Positions 20,277 to 32,131 of a stretch of 64,000 bases of DNA are shown here, in pieces. The notes under the pieces were generated by a model. The model was not told where the DNA came from. It saw only the letters and a list, made by a program, of their open reading frames with translations, and searched no databases. Within the stretch, counting starts at the first letter, position 1. Every line of letters starts with the position of its first letter. The DNA is from Hyposmocoma kahamanoa (lineage: Eukaryota > Arthropoda > Insecta > Lepidoptera > Cosmopterigidae). Position numbers and translations under genes: made by a program. Location: positions 11,638,197 to 11,702,196 of the forward strand of contig NW_020654422.1 in the NCBI RefSeq assembly GCF_003589595.1, written 5' to 3'.

Positions 20277-20479
20277 AACTTTTGTTGAAAATAGTGTACC
20301 TCAGTAGTGGTCCCATTTAAATTTGAAGCAAATACCTTCATCCCCTAGTTTGCCACCTCTAAGGATGGCAAACTGGAGGATGAAGGTATTTGCCTTCAGT
20401 TTGCCACCTTTAAGAGTGACAAACTGGAGAATCAATGACTTTTGAGGTCGGTTTTTTAGTACTTTGTACTGAAATTATT
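20277..20479 (+). repeat. Family E repeat with internal hairpin
   Basis: The 3' two-thirds of family E, ending in GAGGTCGGTTTTTTAGTACT. It holds an inverted duplication: 20328-20357 and 20363-20393 pair over ~30 bp with two mismatches and one bulge. A third, direct copy of the TTTGCCACC...CAAACTGGA segment follows. Confidence 0.7.
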
Positions 20480-20624
20480 AATGTTAAACTAATGATTATA
20501 ATATACAGAAAATCAATATTGATTACTACAACAATTTAAGTTCCCAGAAATTTTACGTTTACGTTTACGAAGTTCAACGTTTACGTTTATTATTTCAATA
20601 TTACCATTAACTATATAGCATTAG

Positions 20625-20725
20625 CAGTCAGACATCTATCATTTAACCGACGCGACGCTTAGAATAATCTCGTTATATCATTTAATCGATACACCGCTTA
20701 CATGAACCTCAATAACAGTGCAAAA
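20625..20725 (+). repeat. Family L dispersed repeat, copy 1
   Basis: AATCTCGTTATATCATTTAA and TCGATACACCGCTTACATGA correspond to 21440-21490, where the same words recur with a few changes. Confidence 0.45.
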
Positions 20726-20754
20726 TACTTTACTTACTTTTATTTTGATGATTT

Positions 20755-20870
20755 TACTTTAACGAACTTCGTGGTTCTGCTTGCACACTGGTTTTCATGG
20801 TATCGCCATTTCTGAGATCCCGGGTTCAATCCTGGTCGGGTCAATGAAGAACTTTTCACTATTGTACATC
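20755..20870 (+). repeat. tRNA-derived SINE fragment
   Basis: Contains TTGCACACTGGTTTTCATGG and a box-B-like GGGTTCAATCCTGG. The same head recurs at 52091-52165. Confidence 0.5.
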
Positions 20871-20941
20871 ATTCATACATTTTTATCTTAAAATGAATTA
20901 TAATTTGACCATTAACTATATTTAGATCTAATCATATAATG

Positions 20942-21190
20942 CTTTTTTTAATTATATTTATTTATTTATTCAATAGTACGCGTGGGCTTACAGAGCTTAT
21001 TCAAAACACCCACAAGTTTGGATTAACATTAAGAATAGCAATGATATATAATTAAGTCAGAATTAAAACAAATTGAAATTACTAATACAAATTTTACGAT
21101 AATTAGTTCAATTATTAATGTTATTATTAAAATTTTTCTATATATTCTAATTCTATCATTTTAAAATATTAACAAATAGTAACATACAAT
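20942..21190 (-). repeat. Possible LINE 3' UTR
   Basis: Read on the minus strand, AGCTCTGTAAGCCCACGCGT is followed by ATTGAATAAATAAATAAATA, resembling the polyadenylation-signal end of lepidopteran LINE 3' UTRs. No coding remnant lies upstream. Confidence 0.3.
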
Positions 21191-21632
21191 AGATAACCAT
21201 AAAGTAAAGTACTTGTCTATAACAAAGTTTCAGATATGTTTTGCTTTGAAAAATTCTGATATATTATAATATAGCTATTTGTAATTAAAAATCTCTTTAA
21301 ATGTTTTTCATAACCCGTCGTCTTTTTCAAATTTTTTGTATAATTAAGGATTATTTGGTGAGTGTAATAATGGTAGCCCTTATTGCAATATCGGTGTCAG
21401 ATATCAAGCTACTTCGGTCAGTTGCTTACCACTTGGCCGGTCAAGGTAATCTCATTATGTCGTTTAATCGACTCGCCGCTCACATGAAAGTCGATATGGC
21501 TGAAGGCGCCCGTTAATCGACTGTAAGTTAATTAAGTGTAGGTATATTTTCGCATGGCTGGTATGAAGATTTAAGAACTGGTATTGAAACGGTGTGTACG
21601 GTTATTTGTACATAGAAATTACTAAGAAAGAT
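21191..21632 (+). other. Non-coding DNA containing a family L copy
   Basis: 21416-21500 matches the family L repeat at 20625-20725 (TCATTATGTCGTTTAATCGA, CGCCGCTCACATGAA). The overlapping 71-aa frame at 21301-21516 is therefore probably spurious. Confidence 0.45.
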
Positions 21633-21880
21633 TTTTTTTTATAATACTAAGTGACGGGACGAATAAGTCGTGCGCCTGGTAATAAGCGACACGCCTATCC
21701 ATAACAGTTGCAGTGCCACTTAGAACTATTAATCGCAAAGATTAAAAAGGGGTACTGCCAATTCCGGTCATCGGAACGCAGTAATTAATGATCACGTTAC
21801 TGCTTGGCTTCAGAAATAGCTAAGGTGGCAGTACTTCCCTGGACGAACTCTTTCAAAAGGAGCTCTACTGCTACTAAAAA
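21633..21880 (-). repeat. Family A repeat, both ends present
   Basis: The complement shows the family start (GAGCTCTACTGCTACT at the high end) and the 3' tail (TTTTTTTATAATACTAAGTG at the low end). About 45-60 bp of the middle are deleted and small rearrangements are visible. Confidence 0.75.
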
Positions 21881-22024
21881 TGTTTTAAAGGACAAAACGA
21901 AAAAATAATGATACCGTATGTTAGCTTTACTTCTAGCACCGGTGAGCTAGGAAATTAAAAAGTCAAAATTTTTAATTGAAATTGGTTTTGCAATGTTATT
22001 TTGACTAATATGTCAAACTAAAGC

Positions 22025-22305
22025 AATGGTAGCCTAATAGTTTTTGACCTACTACCTCTGAAGCACATGATCGTGGGTTCAAATCCGGGCAAAACTTCTG
22101 AGTTTTCGGAATTTATGTGCGAAATTTTTTGTTATTGTGTAGTTATTTGAAATTTAGCATGACATCTGCAAAGTAATTTAATGTTGTGTGTGAAGTTCCC
22201 AATGCATATTAGATCCGCATGGAAGCTACAACCCAGGCCTGTGCCTTAAGAGGAAGACTACGCCCAGCAGTGGGACTACACATAAGCAACTATTATTATT
22301 ATTGT
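22025..22305 (+). repeat. Family D SINE (RTE-type tail)
   Basis: tRNA-like head with GTGGGTTCAAATCCGG, body GAATTTATGTGCGAAATTTT, and 3' end CGCCCAGCAGTGGGACTACA with a (TAT)n tail. A central segment is deleted compared with the 15500 copy. Confidence 0.75.
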
Positions 22306-24499
22306 TGTTTAGGTGAAGCTAAAATATTTACACTTGTCCTTAGTACAGCCGCAAACAAAATACACAGTAATAAATAGACTAGACGTCATGTGTTTTCTAA
22401 CGGGCTAATTATTCCACCGTGTGAGCACAGTATGAGTTGGTTGTACCATAAATATCAAAAACAAACACGGTATTAGCACCGGTCACGCTGCACTTTGTTT
22501 GTCTACGGCCTAAAACAACAAGCGTTTGCGGCAGCCGACTAAATTTGTTACCGGCGGTCATTCGCTGACTCAGTGACCGCGTATGGTGGATGAACAGTCA
22601 ACAACGAAAAGCCTATTTGGGACAAATTTTAATAATACACTTTCAAGTATACAAAGACGTATTCGCAATTAATGAACCTGAACATATAGTCATATAGTTA
22701 AAATTTAAGGATCATTAGTTTGACCTTTACGTCTGTCTATTGATTATGGTCTATATATGGCCGCCATCAATATTTAAGTGTTTATTCTATAAGATAGCCG
22801 TTGGTAACTTCCATTAAATAAAAATAAAATAAAATAAATATGGAGTACAAATAGTATGATTTTTCTAACTTAGTAACATTTTGACTTCTTAATTTATCGA
22901 AATAAATGTCAAGTCTGTTTGTTTGAGTTGAACTGTTTAGTTAGACGACGTTCATGTGAGCCAAATTAAAATTTCAAATAGATTCTGTAATGAGTGTCTA
23001 TTTATTTAAGATTTAATTGTGTCTTAGAAGCAGCCAAAAAAGTTCTTAAAATGGTTAAAATTTTCATTACTTCGATTTATTATTAATAATACTTCAGTTT
23101 TCTTCGTGTCTGTACTAATACGTGACTCTACCTAAACAGAACAGACAGGTAAAATATTTTTTATTAAAATAATATTTTATTTGGCTATTAAGAGTAACGA
23201 AATAATTTTAAACGTATAAAGATATTATTTTAGGAGATGTTAATCTATGCCCTTTATTTGTAATGTGAATTAATTTTAATATTATTAAAAGCCGGTCTGT
23301 ATATTGACTAAAGTGTTATAATAAAGATTACAATATATATATTAGCTGGTATATAATGATTATATTAAACTTTAAAAAAAATGCGAGAAACGTTACTGGT
23401 TTTCCATACATATATTCGGTAGACAGTGCAAATATTGTATACAGAAATTAGACATCTTATCTATATATTTTAAATCGTTCACAATTAACTCTTTGTCTTC
23501 GTTATAGATATTATTACCAAGCCAGCTCAAATATGGGTTGGTTTTCGTAACACGATATCGTAGCGTCTGTTTTGCGTTACGTAATCACTACAATACATTG
23601 TTACATTTTACAAGATAATGGCTGAATTTTTTAAATTAGAACGAGATCAAACGTCTGGTACTAACAAGTCTAAAATTATTTAAATAAACAAAAACTCGAC
23701 TGCAAAAATATTTTAGCTGGATATTGCCCCTCACTATTTAGATTTTTTTAAATAGCCTAGACACTCCGACAATCAAGACGAATGTAACGACACCTCACAT
23801 GTCAAAATCTATCAAATCCTTTAGGTTGTACAGCGTGAAAAAGTAACTCAAAAAACACAGACATATAAACATAGGCAGCAGTAGGGTAATAAAAACAGGA
23901 GTTAATATAACATAAAGGATTACTGATGCTACCTGTCTACATGTTGTGTAGTATTTACGATCTTCTTTTACTAAAACATGAACAAATTTTTCAACATTTC
24001 AAGATACAAAAGTAATTTTATTCTTCCGGTCTTAATATATGAACCAGTCTCTTTATAAATTATTGTTTTGGTTTTGAAATACTTAATTGCTTAATTATTA
24101 TAACTTAATAAAATAAAAGTTAAAACACCACTTCAGGATTGAAAATTCAAGCATCAAGTTACATAAGGCTAATCAACAACACAAATCATACAACAAATTG
24201 AAATCAGAGCGTCGATTTTAGCTAATGTCAACAGTCGACGAGCACGCCTAAACAAACAATCATTAGGTCGACATTGGCACACGTGATCGGTACTCTAAAC
24301 GACATCACATGGGGACAGTACACGTTTGTATTGTTAGACGCGAAGATAATATACGTATATATAACAAAGCAATTTTGTGATGACGCATGTAAAATTACTT
24401 AGAATGCGGTTTTTATTACTAGTTATTGTATCACTTTCTAAAAGATAACGTCCATTTAACACCTCAAATAATGTCAATCAGCATCCAACCATAGTTATG
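22306..24499. other. Unique-looking non-coding DNA
   Basis: No recognised gene or repeat over 2.2 kb. A moderately GC-rich patch lies at ~22470-22610. It may contain regulatory sequence, but nothing specific can be claimed. Confidence 0.4.
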
Positions 24500-24602
24500 A
24501 TAATAATAATAACGCGCACTTATAGCCCCGCTCTAGGCAAAGCCAGTATCGAGGGTGCCATGGAGACACACATGAAAACGACGACGAGAGAAATAAATAC
24601 AG
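24500..24602 (-). repeat. Family B SINE, 3' part
   Basis: On the minus strand: the body block ACCCTCGATACTGGCTTTGC-like, then GGGGCTATAAGTGCGCGTTA and an ATT tail. The tRNA-like head is missing and the break is followed directly by a family A fragment in the opposite orientation. Confidence 0.6.
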
Positions 24603-24756
24603 ACCTTATGTCTCAGGGTGACGGGCGAAGTGCCAGTGCCCCTCAGATCTTTGCGATTTAAAACTCTGAGTGGCACTGGAACTGTTATGGACAGACGTAT
24701 AGCCTACCATCAGGCGCACTACTTGTTCATTCCGTCACTTGATATTATAAAAAAAA
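24603..24756 (+). repeat. Family A repeat, 3' half
   Basis: From CTTATGTCTCAGGGTGACGG to the ATTATAAAAAAAA tail, with all 3' diagnostic blocks. Confidence 0.8.
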
Positions 24757-24838
24757 GCTACATGAAATCATGACGTTACTAGTTTTAATTGATAAAGTAA
24801 AATTAAAAAATATCCATTCTACAACGAAAACATGTACA

Positions 24839-24916
24839 GTCAGTGCCGTCACTTAGGTATCCACTATTTGTATAGCACTTAGTACAAATAATGGATACCT
24901 AAGTGAGGGCACCGAC
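24839..24916. repeat. 34-bp arm hairpin (foldback element)
   Basis: Arms 24839-24872 and 24883-24916 pair with 31 of 34 positions matching around a 10-nt loop; the core word is CACTTAGGTATCCA / TGGATACCTAAGTG. No coding content. It is probably the fused ends of a small DNA transposon. Confidence 0.75.
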
Positions 24917-25436
24917 CCTACTATAGCTATATAATATATATTTAAATTTCAAAAGATAGTTTATAGAATTTAATTGATATTGAAATCGAACAGAACTGCG
25001 ATTAGGCAAAACAATCACGTCTGGCCGAAGGTTGTCAAAGCGAACTAATCCAAACTATGATTAATTGAATTTGGAACTGCTCCGTGCAATCTGTTACCCT
25101 GGTACTTCAGGCTTCAAATATTGCCCCTACATAGTTGAAATCTAAACTAAGTTCCACCTTGACAGGTTAAGAATTTGATGGAGCTTATACTCCTAGTAAC
25201 GTAAACTAACTTAAGCTAAGTTTGGAGTTAGAAATTAGGTTTGACGTTAACTGTAGCGTTAGTCTAGCCACTACTCATGGTTTTGATCTATAGACGCAAG
25301 GTACTAACGATATCGACGTTACATTACCTGAGCTCAGTGACCGCTAGGTGCAATTAAGAAAACAACTTTTATAAACATCAACACTTGGATATTTTGGTAC
25401 GTAACTTTTATTAGAAAAATGGTAATATTTATCAAT
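24917..25436. other. Non-coding DNA
   Basis: No recognised repeat or gene. Confidence 0.4.
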
Positions 25437-25560
25437 TATTGATACAGAGATCGAACAACACAAACAAACATCCTTCGATCTCACTGGACACGAACCAGCG
25501 TCTTTTGCCACACTAGGACCACCGATCTTACCAATTTAGCTGTAATATTGATCAAGTTCC
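25437..25560 (-). repeat. Family C element, left arm and core
   Basis: Left arm ATTGATACAGAGATCGAACA, then a diverged tRNA-like core (ACCAATTTAGCTGTAAT on plus). No right arm was found. Confidence 0.5.
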
Positions 25561-26224
25561 AAGGTTTCGCGATTGCCATATATATTACTACAAACCAACA
25601 TTTTTCGCTTTTAACGGGTCGCGTGTTAAAAGCTTACGTCTAATATTAATATAAGCCACTCTATTCTGAACTATAATCACAAAGTTATTATTTAACTACC
25701 TTATTTCTAATTTACCAAAAAATATATTTCAATTTACGCTACATACGATTTGCAAACTACATTTAGTATTGAATATTTGTACATCAAGTATTTGTATGAT
25801 TTATTATTCGAAGCTCACATTACAAACATGGAAAACACATTAATTAATAGACATTAGGGAGTCCAGTGGCCAGTTGCTTTAAACAAGGGTTGGCCACGAG
25901 AGGGCAGTCCTTAAGTTTTTGATAGTTTGAGCGGCTTCGGTATTTACGGGCCAAGTTCGTGGGTCAGTTTAGAACTTTCCGATCTCCTGGGAAAATAGTG
26001 AACTAACAACATTAACAACAGTTTCTCTGTTTTGTCGTGTTGTTCTTTAAAACTAAAATATTTTGCGTAAATATAACACTGAATTGAATTCTGACGCAAT
26101 ATGCAACTAGCTGTTTTACTGAAAAATTTGAAATTAAATTTTACAAAAATATACAGTCGAACGAATAGATAAATGTGTAGTGACAAGCAAATCATTTGTA
26201 ATCTCAATATAGAGTACTCGAATC
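25561..26224. other. Non-coding DNA
   Basis: No recognised repeat or gene. Confidence 0.4.
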
Positions 26225-26414
26225 GGATTCATCCCCTAGTTTGCCAGTCTTAGAGGTGTAAAGTTTTCTTTAAATTTCAATGAGACCAATATTGAGGTAC
26301 CCCCTTCCCAACAAAAAAAAAATCATCAAAATCGGTTCCCAAATACCGGAGTTATCGCGTAACATACGAGCAAAAAACAGTCCAATTCAGAACCTCCTCG
26401 TCTTGAAGTCGGTG
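26225..26414 (-). repeat. Family E dispersed repeat, partial
   Basis: The complement contains the family start (GAAGTCGGT at the high end), ATCAAAATCGGTTCCCAAAT and CATCCCCTAGTTTGCC. Confidence 0.7.
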
Positions 26415-26884
26415 AAAAATAGGTAAATATTATTTTGAATTCTGAATTTAAATTAAATCAAACGTAATTTATATAGTATTACAGTACCAAACATTAGACA
26501 TCATGACACGCTGCTCTGATCCCAAAGTAAGTAAGTAAAGCACTTATATTATGAAAATTGGAAACAACGACAGTACCAACATTGTCCTATATGTAAGTTC
26601 AGATGTAAACACAATATTCACACGTATTTTCATATAGTACGAGATTAGTTTTGAATATCAGTATACTTGCTAGTTTACGATTCACTGATGCACTAGCGAA
26701 GCAAGCTGTGAAGCGGCGACCATGCACGCCGAATGACTGATTGCCTGAACGTGGTTTCAGTGCAACTTTTCTTGAAACAAATCTTGTACAAAAGATATAT
26801 CAATAACAGATACGAATATATCAAACATTTATAAGTTTACTGAATGTCGCCATATTTGACCACCATGATATTGTTTTTTTTTTT
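26415..26884. other. Non-coding DNA
   Basis: Nothing recognised. Confidence 0.4.
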
Positions 26885-27112
26885 TAATTATTCCCCTAGT
26901 TTACGGCAAATACGGCAAAAAAATCTTTAAAAACCAAAAACAAAGATCTGCAACAAGAACAAAGAAAAATTCGTAAGAACCGTCAGTTCGTTCCGTGGCT
27001 TAATTAGCATAGCGCCTGACACGATTTGCTGGAAGATGCTGGTTCGAATCAAGCCGGATCGAAGACATTTTTTCTTAGTGTCCGATCTTTGAAATAATAA
27101 TTATAACAAATG
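26885..27112 (+). repeat. Family C element, both arms, tRNA-like core on plus
   Basis: Inverted arms: AACAAAGATCTGCAACAAGA...AAAGAAAAATTCG on the left and ATTTTTTCTTAGTGTCCGAT...CTTTGAAATAAT on the right. The core has GTGGCTTAATTAGCATAGCG (box-A-like) and GCTGGTTCGAATCAAGC (box-B-like). It closely matches the minus-strand core at 8657-8732. Confidence 0.7.
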
Positions 27113-27442
27113 TATAAAATATTACATAATACGTTACTATACGTTACTATATATCCTTTCATAATTTGAAACGGTTACCACAGTTTCAACTATACAGAGC
27201 GTAACAAAAAGGTCGGTCCGTTATGAAGATAACAAGCAAATGTATAAAAAAATCAAATTCACAATAAAGGTATTTAATAAAAAATTTATACGAGGAAAAT
27301 TCGTTCGTAAATATAAATTATATATTTGGTAAAGGGATTTGTTGTCTATGAATGCTTTTTGTAACCTACAATTGCAGGTTAGTACATAGGTATTCTCATA
27401 CTCTTTATTTGCTGTTAAATTTGACTGAAACACTAATTATTA

Positions 27443-27900
27443 AATTAAATTCAATTCAAATTGTTTATTTATTTCAGACCATGTCCATAAATGTTAGTTA
27501 CAAATATACTTATATCCTATGTTAGTAATGAAAATGATTATAACATACAATTGAATCAAATCCACGAAAATCAATGAAATAAAAGAAATCAAATTATCAA
27601 TCACATCGAAGTAGAAATTAAATTAAATTGAAACATTTACATTATATTAACAATCGGGCCTCTGGAACCCATATGAACTTGATTCCAGTGCTTCCACGTG
27701 TCGCAAGTATGGTACTCCCAGAACAACCGTACGAGGCTGTTGGAACTGTCACGGACGGGACGCATCAAGGAGATAGTTCTCTTGCGTATTATCGCTTTAA
27801 AGCTGTCAATATGCGCCCCCGCGAACGTGCCTGATGCGCTACAAAAGCGTGGCAATGAAAATGGTTTCATAATTATGAAAGTAATGTTCCATTGAATTGA
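27443..27900 (-). pseudogene. LINE ORF2 C-terminal remnant with 3' UTR
   Basis: Minus-strand frame 27637-27900 reads RFCSASGTFAGAHIDSFKAI, then IRKRTISLMRPVRDSSNSLV, the recognisable end of a family of insect LINE reverse transcriptases. A diverged region, a GGTCTGAAATAAATAAAC-type polyadenylation context (27468-27485) and an AATTT/AATTG-rich tail follow. It is 5'-truncated, and its lineage differs from the other LINE pieces in the window. Confidence 0.65.
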
Positions 27901-28140
27901 AAATATCATTGTCATATCATAAGACAATGACATGAGTCAATTTTAAATTACATCCATCGAAATTATAGTCCAAGAAATATCCCCAAATCTCTTACTACAT
28001 TGAAAATATCAATAGAATTGATCCCCATGCTAGGAGCTATTTCTCCTAAAGTTTCTCCTATACTAACTTTTCGTCAACTGAAGTTCTAATATCCTGTGGT
28101 CAGTAAAGGCTAACAAGTTAATTTGAAACGGAGTCGGTGG
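27901..28140. other. Non-coding spacer
   Basis: Nothing recognised. Confidence 0.35.
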
Positions 28141-28211
28141 AGCCCGCCGGGAGTCGAACCCCGGACGTCTAAGTAGCAGATTTATTAAGAGGCCACTGAA
28201 CGCCGAGGGCT
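28141..28211 (-). pseudogene. tRNA-like pseudogene or SINE head, 71 nt
   Basis: On the minus strand the ends AGCCCTC...GCGGGCT form an acceptor-like stem with one mismatch, and a T-arm-like segment CCGGGGTTCGACTCCCGG pairs over 5 bp. The D stem is only ~3 bp and no sound 5-bp anticodon stem can be drawn, so it is not a functional tRNA. Confidence 0.5.
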
Positions 28212-28440
28212 TTAAAATTAAATCACGGTTTAGTTTGCAACTAAGCACGGGACTCGAGCTACGTCTGTGAGAGATAGCTCTGGTTTTATTGTGGAATTAG
28301 AGACTATACATATTTAAACTGTTTTCAGTTTCAAGTTCCTTAAAGTTTTTTTGTCATTTACATTCTTTTAAAGATATATAAGAATTTTGTAGTTAAGAAG
28401 ACACATATTTTATTATCAGGATACCAAGTCTTTGTCTTTC
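28212..28440. other. Non-coding spacer
   Basis: Nothing recognised. Confidence 0.35.
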
Positions 28441-28680
28441 AGAGTACTAAAAAACCGACCTCAAAAGTCATTCATCCCCTAGTTTGCTACCCTTAGAAAT
28501 GGAATATTTTCTTTATATTTAAATGACCATTCTGACCATTCAGACCATTTCTGAGGTACCTTCTTTCCAACAATAAAGAATCATCAAAGTCGGTTCACAA
28601 ATGCCGGAGTTATCGCGTAACATACATACAAAAAAAACATACAGTCGAATTGAGAACCTCCTCCTTTTTTGAAGTCGGTT
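28441..28680 (-). repeat. Family E dispersed repeat
   Basis: Both ends are visible: AGAGTACTAAAAAACCGACC at the low end and TTTTTTGAAGTCGGTT at the high end. The family therefore begins and ends with similar GACTTC/GACCTC words in inverted order. Confidence 0.75.
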
Positions 28681-29821
28681 ACAAAGGGTTGGCAAGATAG
28701 GTTTTACTTACTTTTATAATTTCTAAATTGAATACCGCAACTTGACATCGTACAAAATCGGGGGAAATGTATACAACAACTTTACTATTTCACCACAAGA
28801 TTATTTTGTTCGAGACATAAATCGGAAATCTTTCATTTGCCCGACAAAGTTTTCGACCGGCGACTAAATGTAGTCGACGAAGTTAGGAAAGAATTTCTTT
28901 CATCGGTCTGAGAAAGGTGCAGGGTTTCCTGAAGGGAGAGGGGGAACGGAACCGCCAACGACTTCCGTAGCTTGTTTCTGTGGCTAGACAAAGGTTTGCT
29001 GGGACACTTGTATTATACTTAGTGCCTTTATTAAGCTTATTACATAGACTTTACGAATCTTGATTATTTTCGTTTTAAATACAGGAATAAACTCGTATTA
29101 AAAATCAAAATTGGTAATACACGCAGTTATTTTTAAAATTATTATTAACTATTAATAAAAATGATGGTACACTTCTAAAAGGTCTTAAAATATATACTTG
29201 AGTAACTTAAAAACAAATTACTATACAATTTTTAATACAAAACATTTCAAATGTAGCAACATTTTAAAATGGAAATTTAAAAATACAAATGGAATTTCGA
29301 GTCTTTACGTTTTCACGGTAGCTACACATTGAAGATTAAACTATTTTCTTCCGACGGCCTGTAGAGAGTCCGATATCGTCGAAATAGTATATATTTCTTT
29401 TTTCTAACAAAAATACACGATTTTAAATCCGGAAAATAACAATTTGATAAATGGAATTATTGTATATAGGTACTAACAAATCATTGATCGATGCATAACT
29501 TACAACTACAAACCAAATAACTTACTAAACCGTTGTTAAAGTAAACTTGCGCGGTGAAACTAAAACACAACAAGTTGTAAACGTTGAATAAACACGATCA
29601 CTATTGATTTCAGTTTGACTAACAATATAATCGACTATAATTTGTGTGGTTCCGACCGATAGTATTAAATTCAAACCTAAATTTGATACATGAAACAAAA
29701 GAATTACACGAGGCTTTTAATGAACAATATTTAGGTTTATTAAATTAAATGGGTATATAATATCATATAACATAATAAAATCTTTCAAATCCCTTTTTTT
29801 TTTGTATTTTAGCACCTTTTA

Positions 29822-29861
29822 AAGAAGCCCAGTGCTTATTTAGATAAGCACTGGGCTTCTT
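29822..29861. repeat. Perfect 18-bp stem, 4-nt loop
   Basis: Arms 29822-29839 and 29844-29861 are exact complements (AAGAAGCCCAGTGCTTAT) around TTAG. The loop is too short for a typical animal pre-miRNA. Confidence 0.8.
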
Positions 29862-31543
29862 CAATGGGTTATTTTGACTATTTCACATGAAACAACCCAT
29901 GAAATAAATAATTTACATACATCATTGTTCATAAAAAATGTTATTAACTTTTGCAAACTTGTCGCTTAATGGGTTCTTATTAGTCACGTTTCTAAATATA
30001 TAAAAAAAAACAATAACAATGAAAACATTTGTGTAACTTACGTAACGACGTGTAATTTCGAAGACATTTGGACTTCATCCGGCGTGACGTCACGAACTAC
30101 ACTCGCTATGACTGACTGAGGAAATTAACTGAGATAACAAGCAACCCTCAGTTTAATTTCATTGTCTTGGCAATGATGTGTGGCTATATTTATTTGTACT
30201 TGTATCATTATTGAATGTGTTTATTTGTACAAAAATCATGAATCACTATGTGATTACATTATATGCCTTTGAAAAATTTCTACGACGTCTTGTAGCCCTT
30301 TGACACAAATTATATTTTATATTTAGAACATTTTAATGTATATTGATTGGAGCGTTTAATTTAGTAGTTTTTCCATTATAGTTTGCAGGGTCTCATGAGG
30401 TTATTACACCAAAGATACGTTTTACTGTCGTAAACACACACAGCCTCTCAACCAACACACATACGACGGCGACTTGACCCTCAAAGTTCGATTCCCAATT
30501 CAGACAGCCAGTATCAAACCGAACTGCCTATAATGGCTAACCGGAATTAGCTCTAAATGCCGTCTATCAGCCGAGAGCAGTTTCCCCGGATCAAGTTACT
30601 AATAGTTTAAGCTCGCAATATGAACTGGACAGGCTTTACTTGTGGTTTGCGTCATCATATAATTATAGACATTTAATACTTTGTAATCAGACGAATTATT
30701 AATTAAAAACTGAAATTCAATAACAATATTTATCTTTATTGATTATCATAATGTTTTTACTATCATGATCTTCATCTATTTGTGAAAATGCTCCACTAGT
30801 TTGTGGAGCATTCCTTCGGTCTGACTGTGAACGTGGCTCCCATGAATTTGTCTTCATCGTTTGTTACATCTTTGTGTCAGTGTCAATAATAAATTTCTCA
30901 ATAATAAGTGTTGTATTATATTTTGTAACAGCCTGTTAACACTATGGAAAAACAATAAAGTATTGAGTATTAATTCAATTAATTACATAAATATTTATGC
31001 GAGTATTGGAATTTTTGGCGATGACACAAAATACTGACCAACCTTTGTGTTGTTTCGCACCTAAAAATGAATCCATTGAATTTTACAAACAGTTTTCGTT
31101 TGTTTTATTTAAAGTTCAAATTCCACAACTGATAGGAATCGATCTTGATATGTAGTCTATTTTCCAACCGATAGCACTAAAATTTTAATCAAACTGAATT
31201 TTTCAATATCGCATGTAAATCGAATCGTAAAATACTGCAATATCGTTCACTTTATAACACTGTAAAAGGGAATACACATTCCACGTATAATCAAATATGC
31301 CCAACGTCAGTGAAGTAGAGTTGAAATAGAATTTTTTCGCTCTTGAAAATTGCGATCACGTTTCTAATATAGTGAAAACAATATTCTAGTGACCGGGTGA
31401 TTTCTGCGCAGATGCTTGCCCTTCCAATATTATGTACGGTAGGGCAAACTTTTTCATAGCTTTGAAATATGAGTGTCACTTAAAATATTACGATACTTAG
31501 GGAATTATTTAAACGTCAATTGTAGATATAACGGTAAATAACG

Positions 31544-31615
31544 ATTTCGGTGGCCCAACGGTTTGCACTGTGGACACTGGACGAGAAAGTTTTGGATTCG
31601 CTGCCAGGTAAGACT
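31544..31615 (+). repeat. tRNA-derived SINE head (GGTGGCCCAACGG type)
   Basis: Box-A-like GGTGGCCCAACGGTTTGCAC and a weaker downstream GGATTCGCTGCC. It shares its head with the 18516 element. Confidence 0.5.
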
Positions 31616-31861
31616 AATATGGAAAATAAAATTTTCAAGAGTGGTTCAATTCTGGGTTATATGGGTAGTTTTTGTTTTTTCTACATAAAGCGTATTTACC
31701 AAATTATTACCTTTGTTCGTTCCACGTTAATACGTGTTATTAAATTATAAACACAAATATATTAATTAATTGTACTCTACTTCCAGCTTACGCTCGCTCT
31801 GATGAGAAAAATTACAAAATATACCAACCACCCGATAATACCCGTAGCGAACGAATTTGAT

Positions 31862-31950
31862 TTTCATAAACGACCTCGGTGGCCTAACGATTTGAGCTAT
31901 AATATGATGGCGCTAGGTAAGTTCCGTGTTCAATTATCGATAGATAAAAA
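31862..31950 (+). repeat. tRNA-derived SINE head (GACCTCGGTGGCC type)
   Basis: CGACCTCGGTGGCCTAACGA followed by a degenerate box-B-like GTTCAATTATC. It is only 250 bp from the 31544 copy and in the same orientation. Confidence 0.5.
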
Positions 31951-32131
31951 TTCAGAAACGGACTTTTCGAAATTAGTCTGGTCTAAGTGCAAGGAATTCT
32001 CTAGTTTGCGACCAGATAATTGGTGTGTTTTCTGGCATATTATTACTAAAAACGTTATTCGCTTGTGATGGTTTATTTCTCCAGTCAGAGTACAAAGGAA
32101 AAAGAACCGATACAAAAGATTCCGCGCTTAT

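Larger units (their letters stand above)
28681..32123. other. Mostly unannotated non-coding DNA
   Basis: A 3.4-kb stretch with few recognised elements: a hairpin at 29822-29861, a short family C terminal motif near 30790-30806 and tRNA-like heads at 31544 and 31864. A denser, GC-richer patch at ~28830-28990 may be conserved non-coding DNA. No gene could be supported. Confidence 0.4.

Noticed and set aside
21301..21516. 71-codon plus-strand ORF with a hydrophobic start
   Set aside because: Its second half is the family L repeat; no signal peptide or domain argument holds.
27628..27834. Plus-strand ORFs at 27628-27895
   Set aside because: They are the opposite strand of a recognisable LINE reverse transcriptase remnant.
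28141..28211. Possible functional tRNA gene on the minus strand
   Set aside because: Acceptor and T-arm pairing is fair, but the D stem is short and no sound anticodon stem exists. More likely a SINE head or pseudogene.
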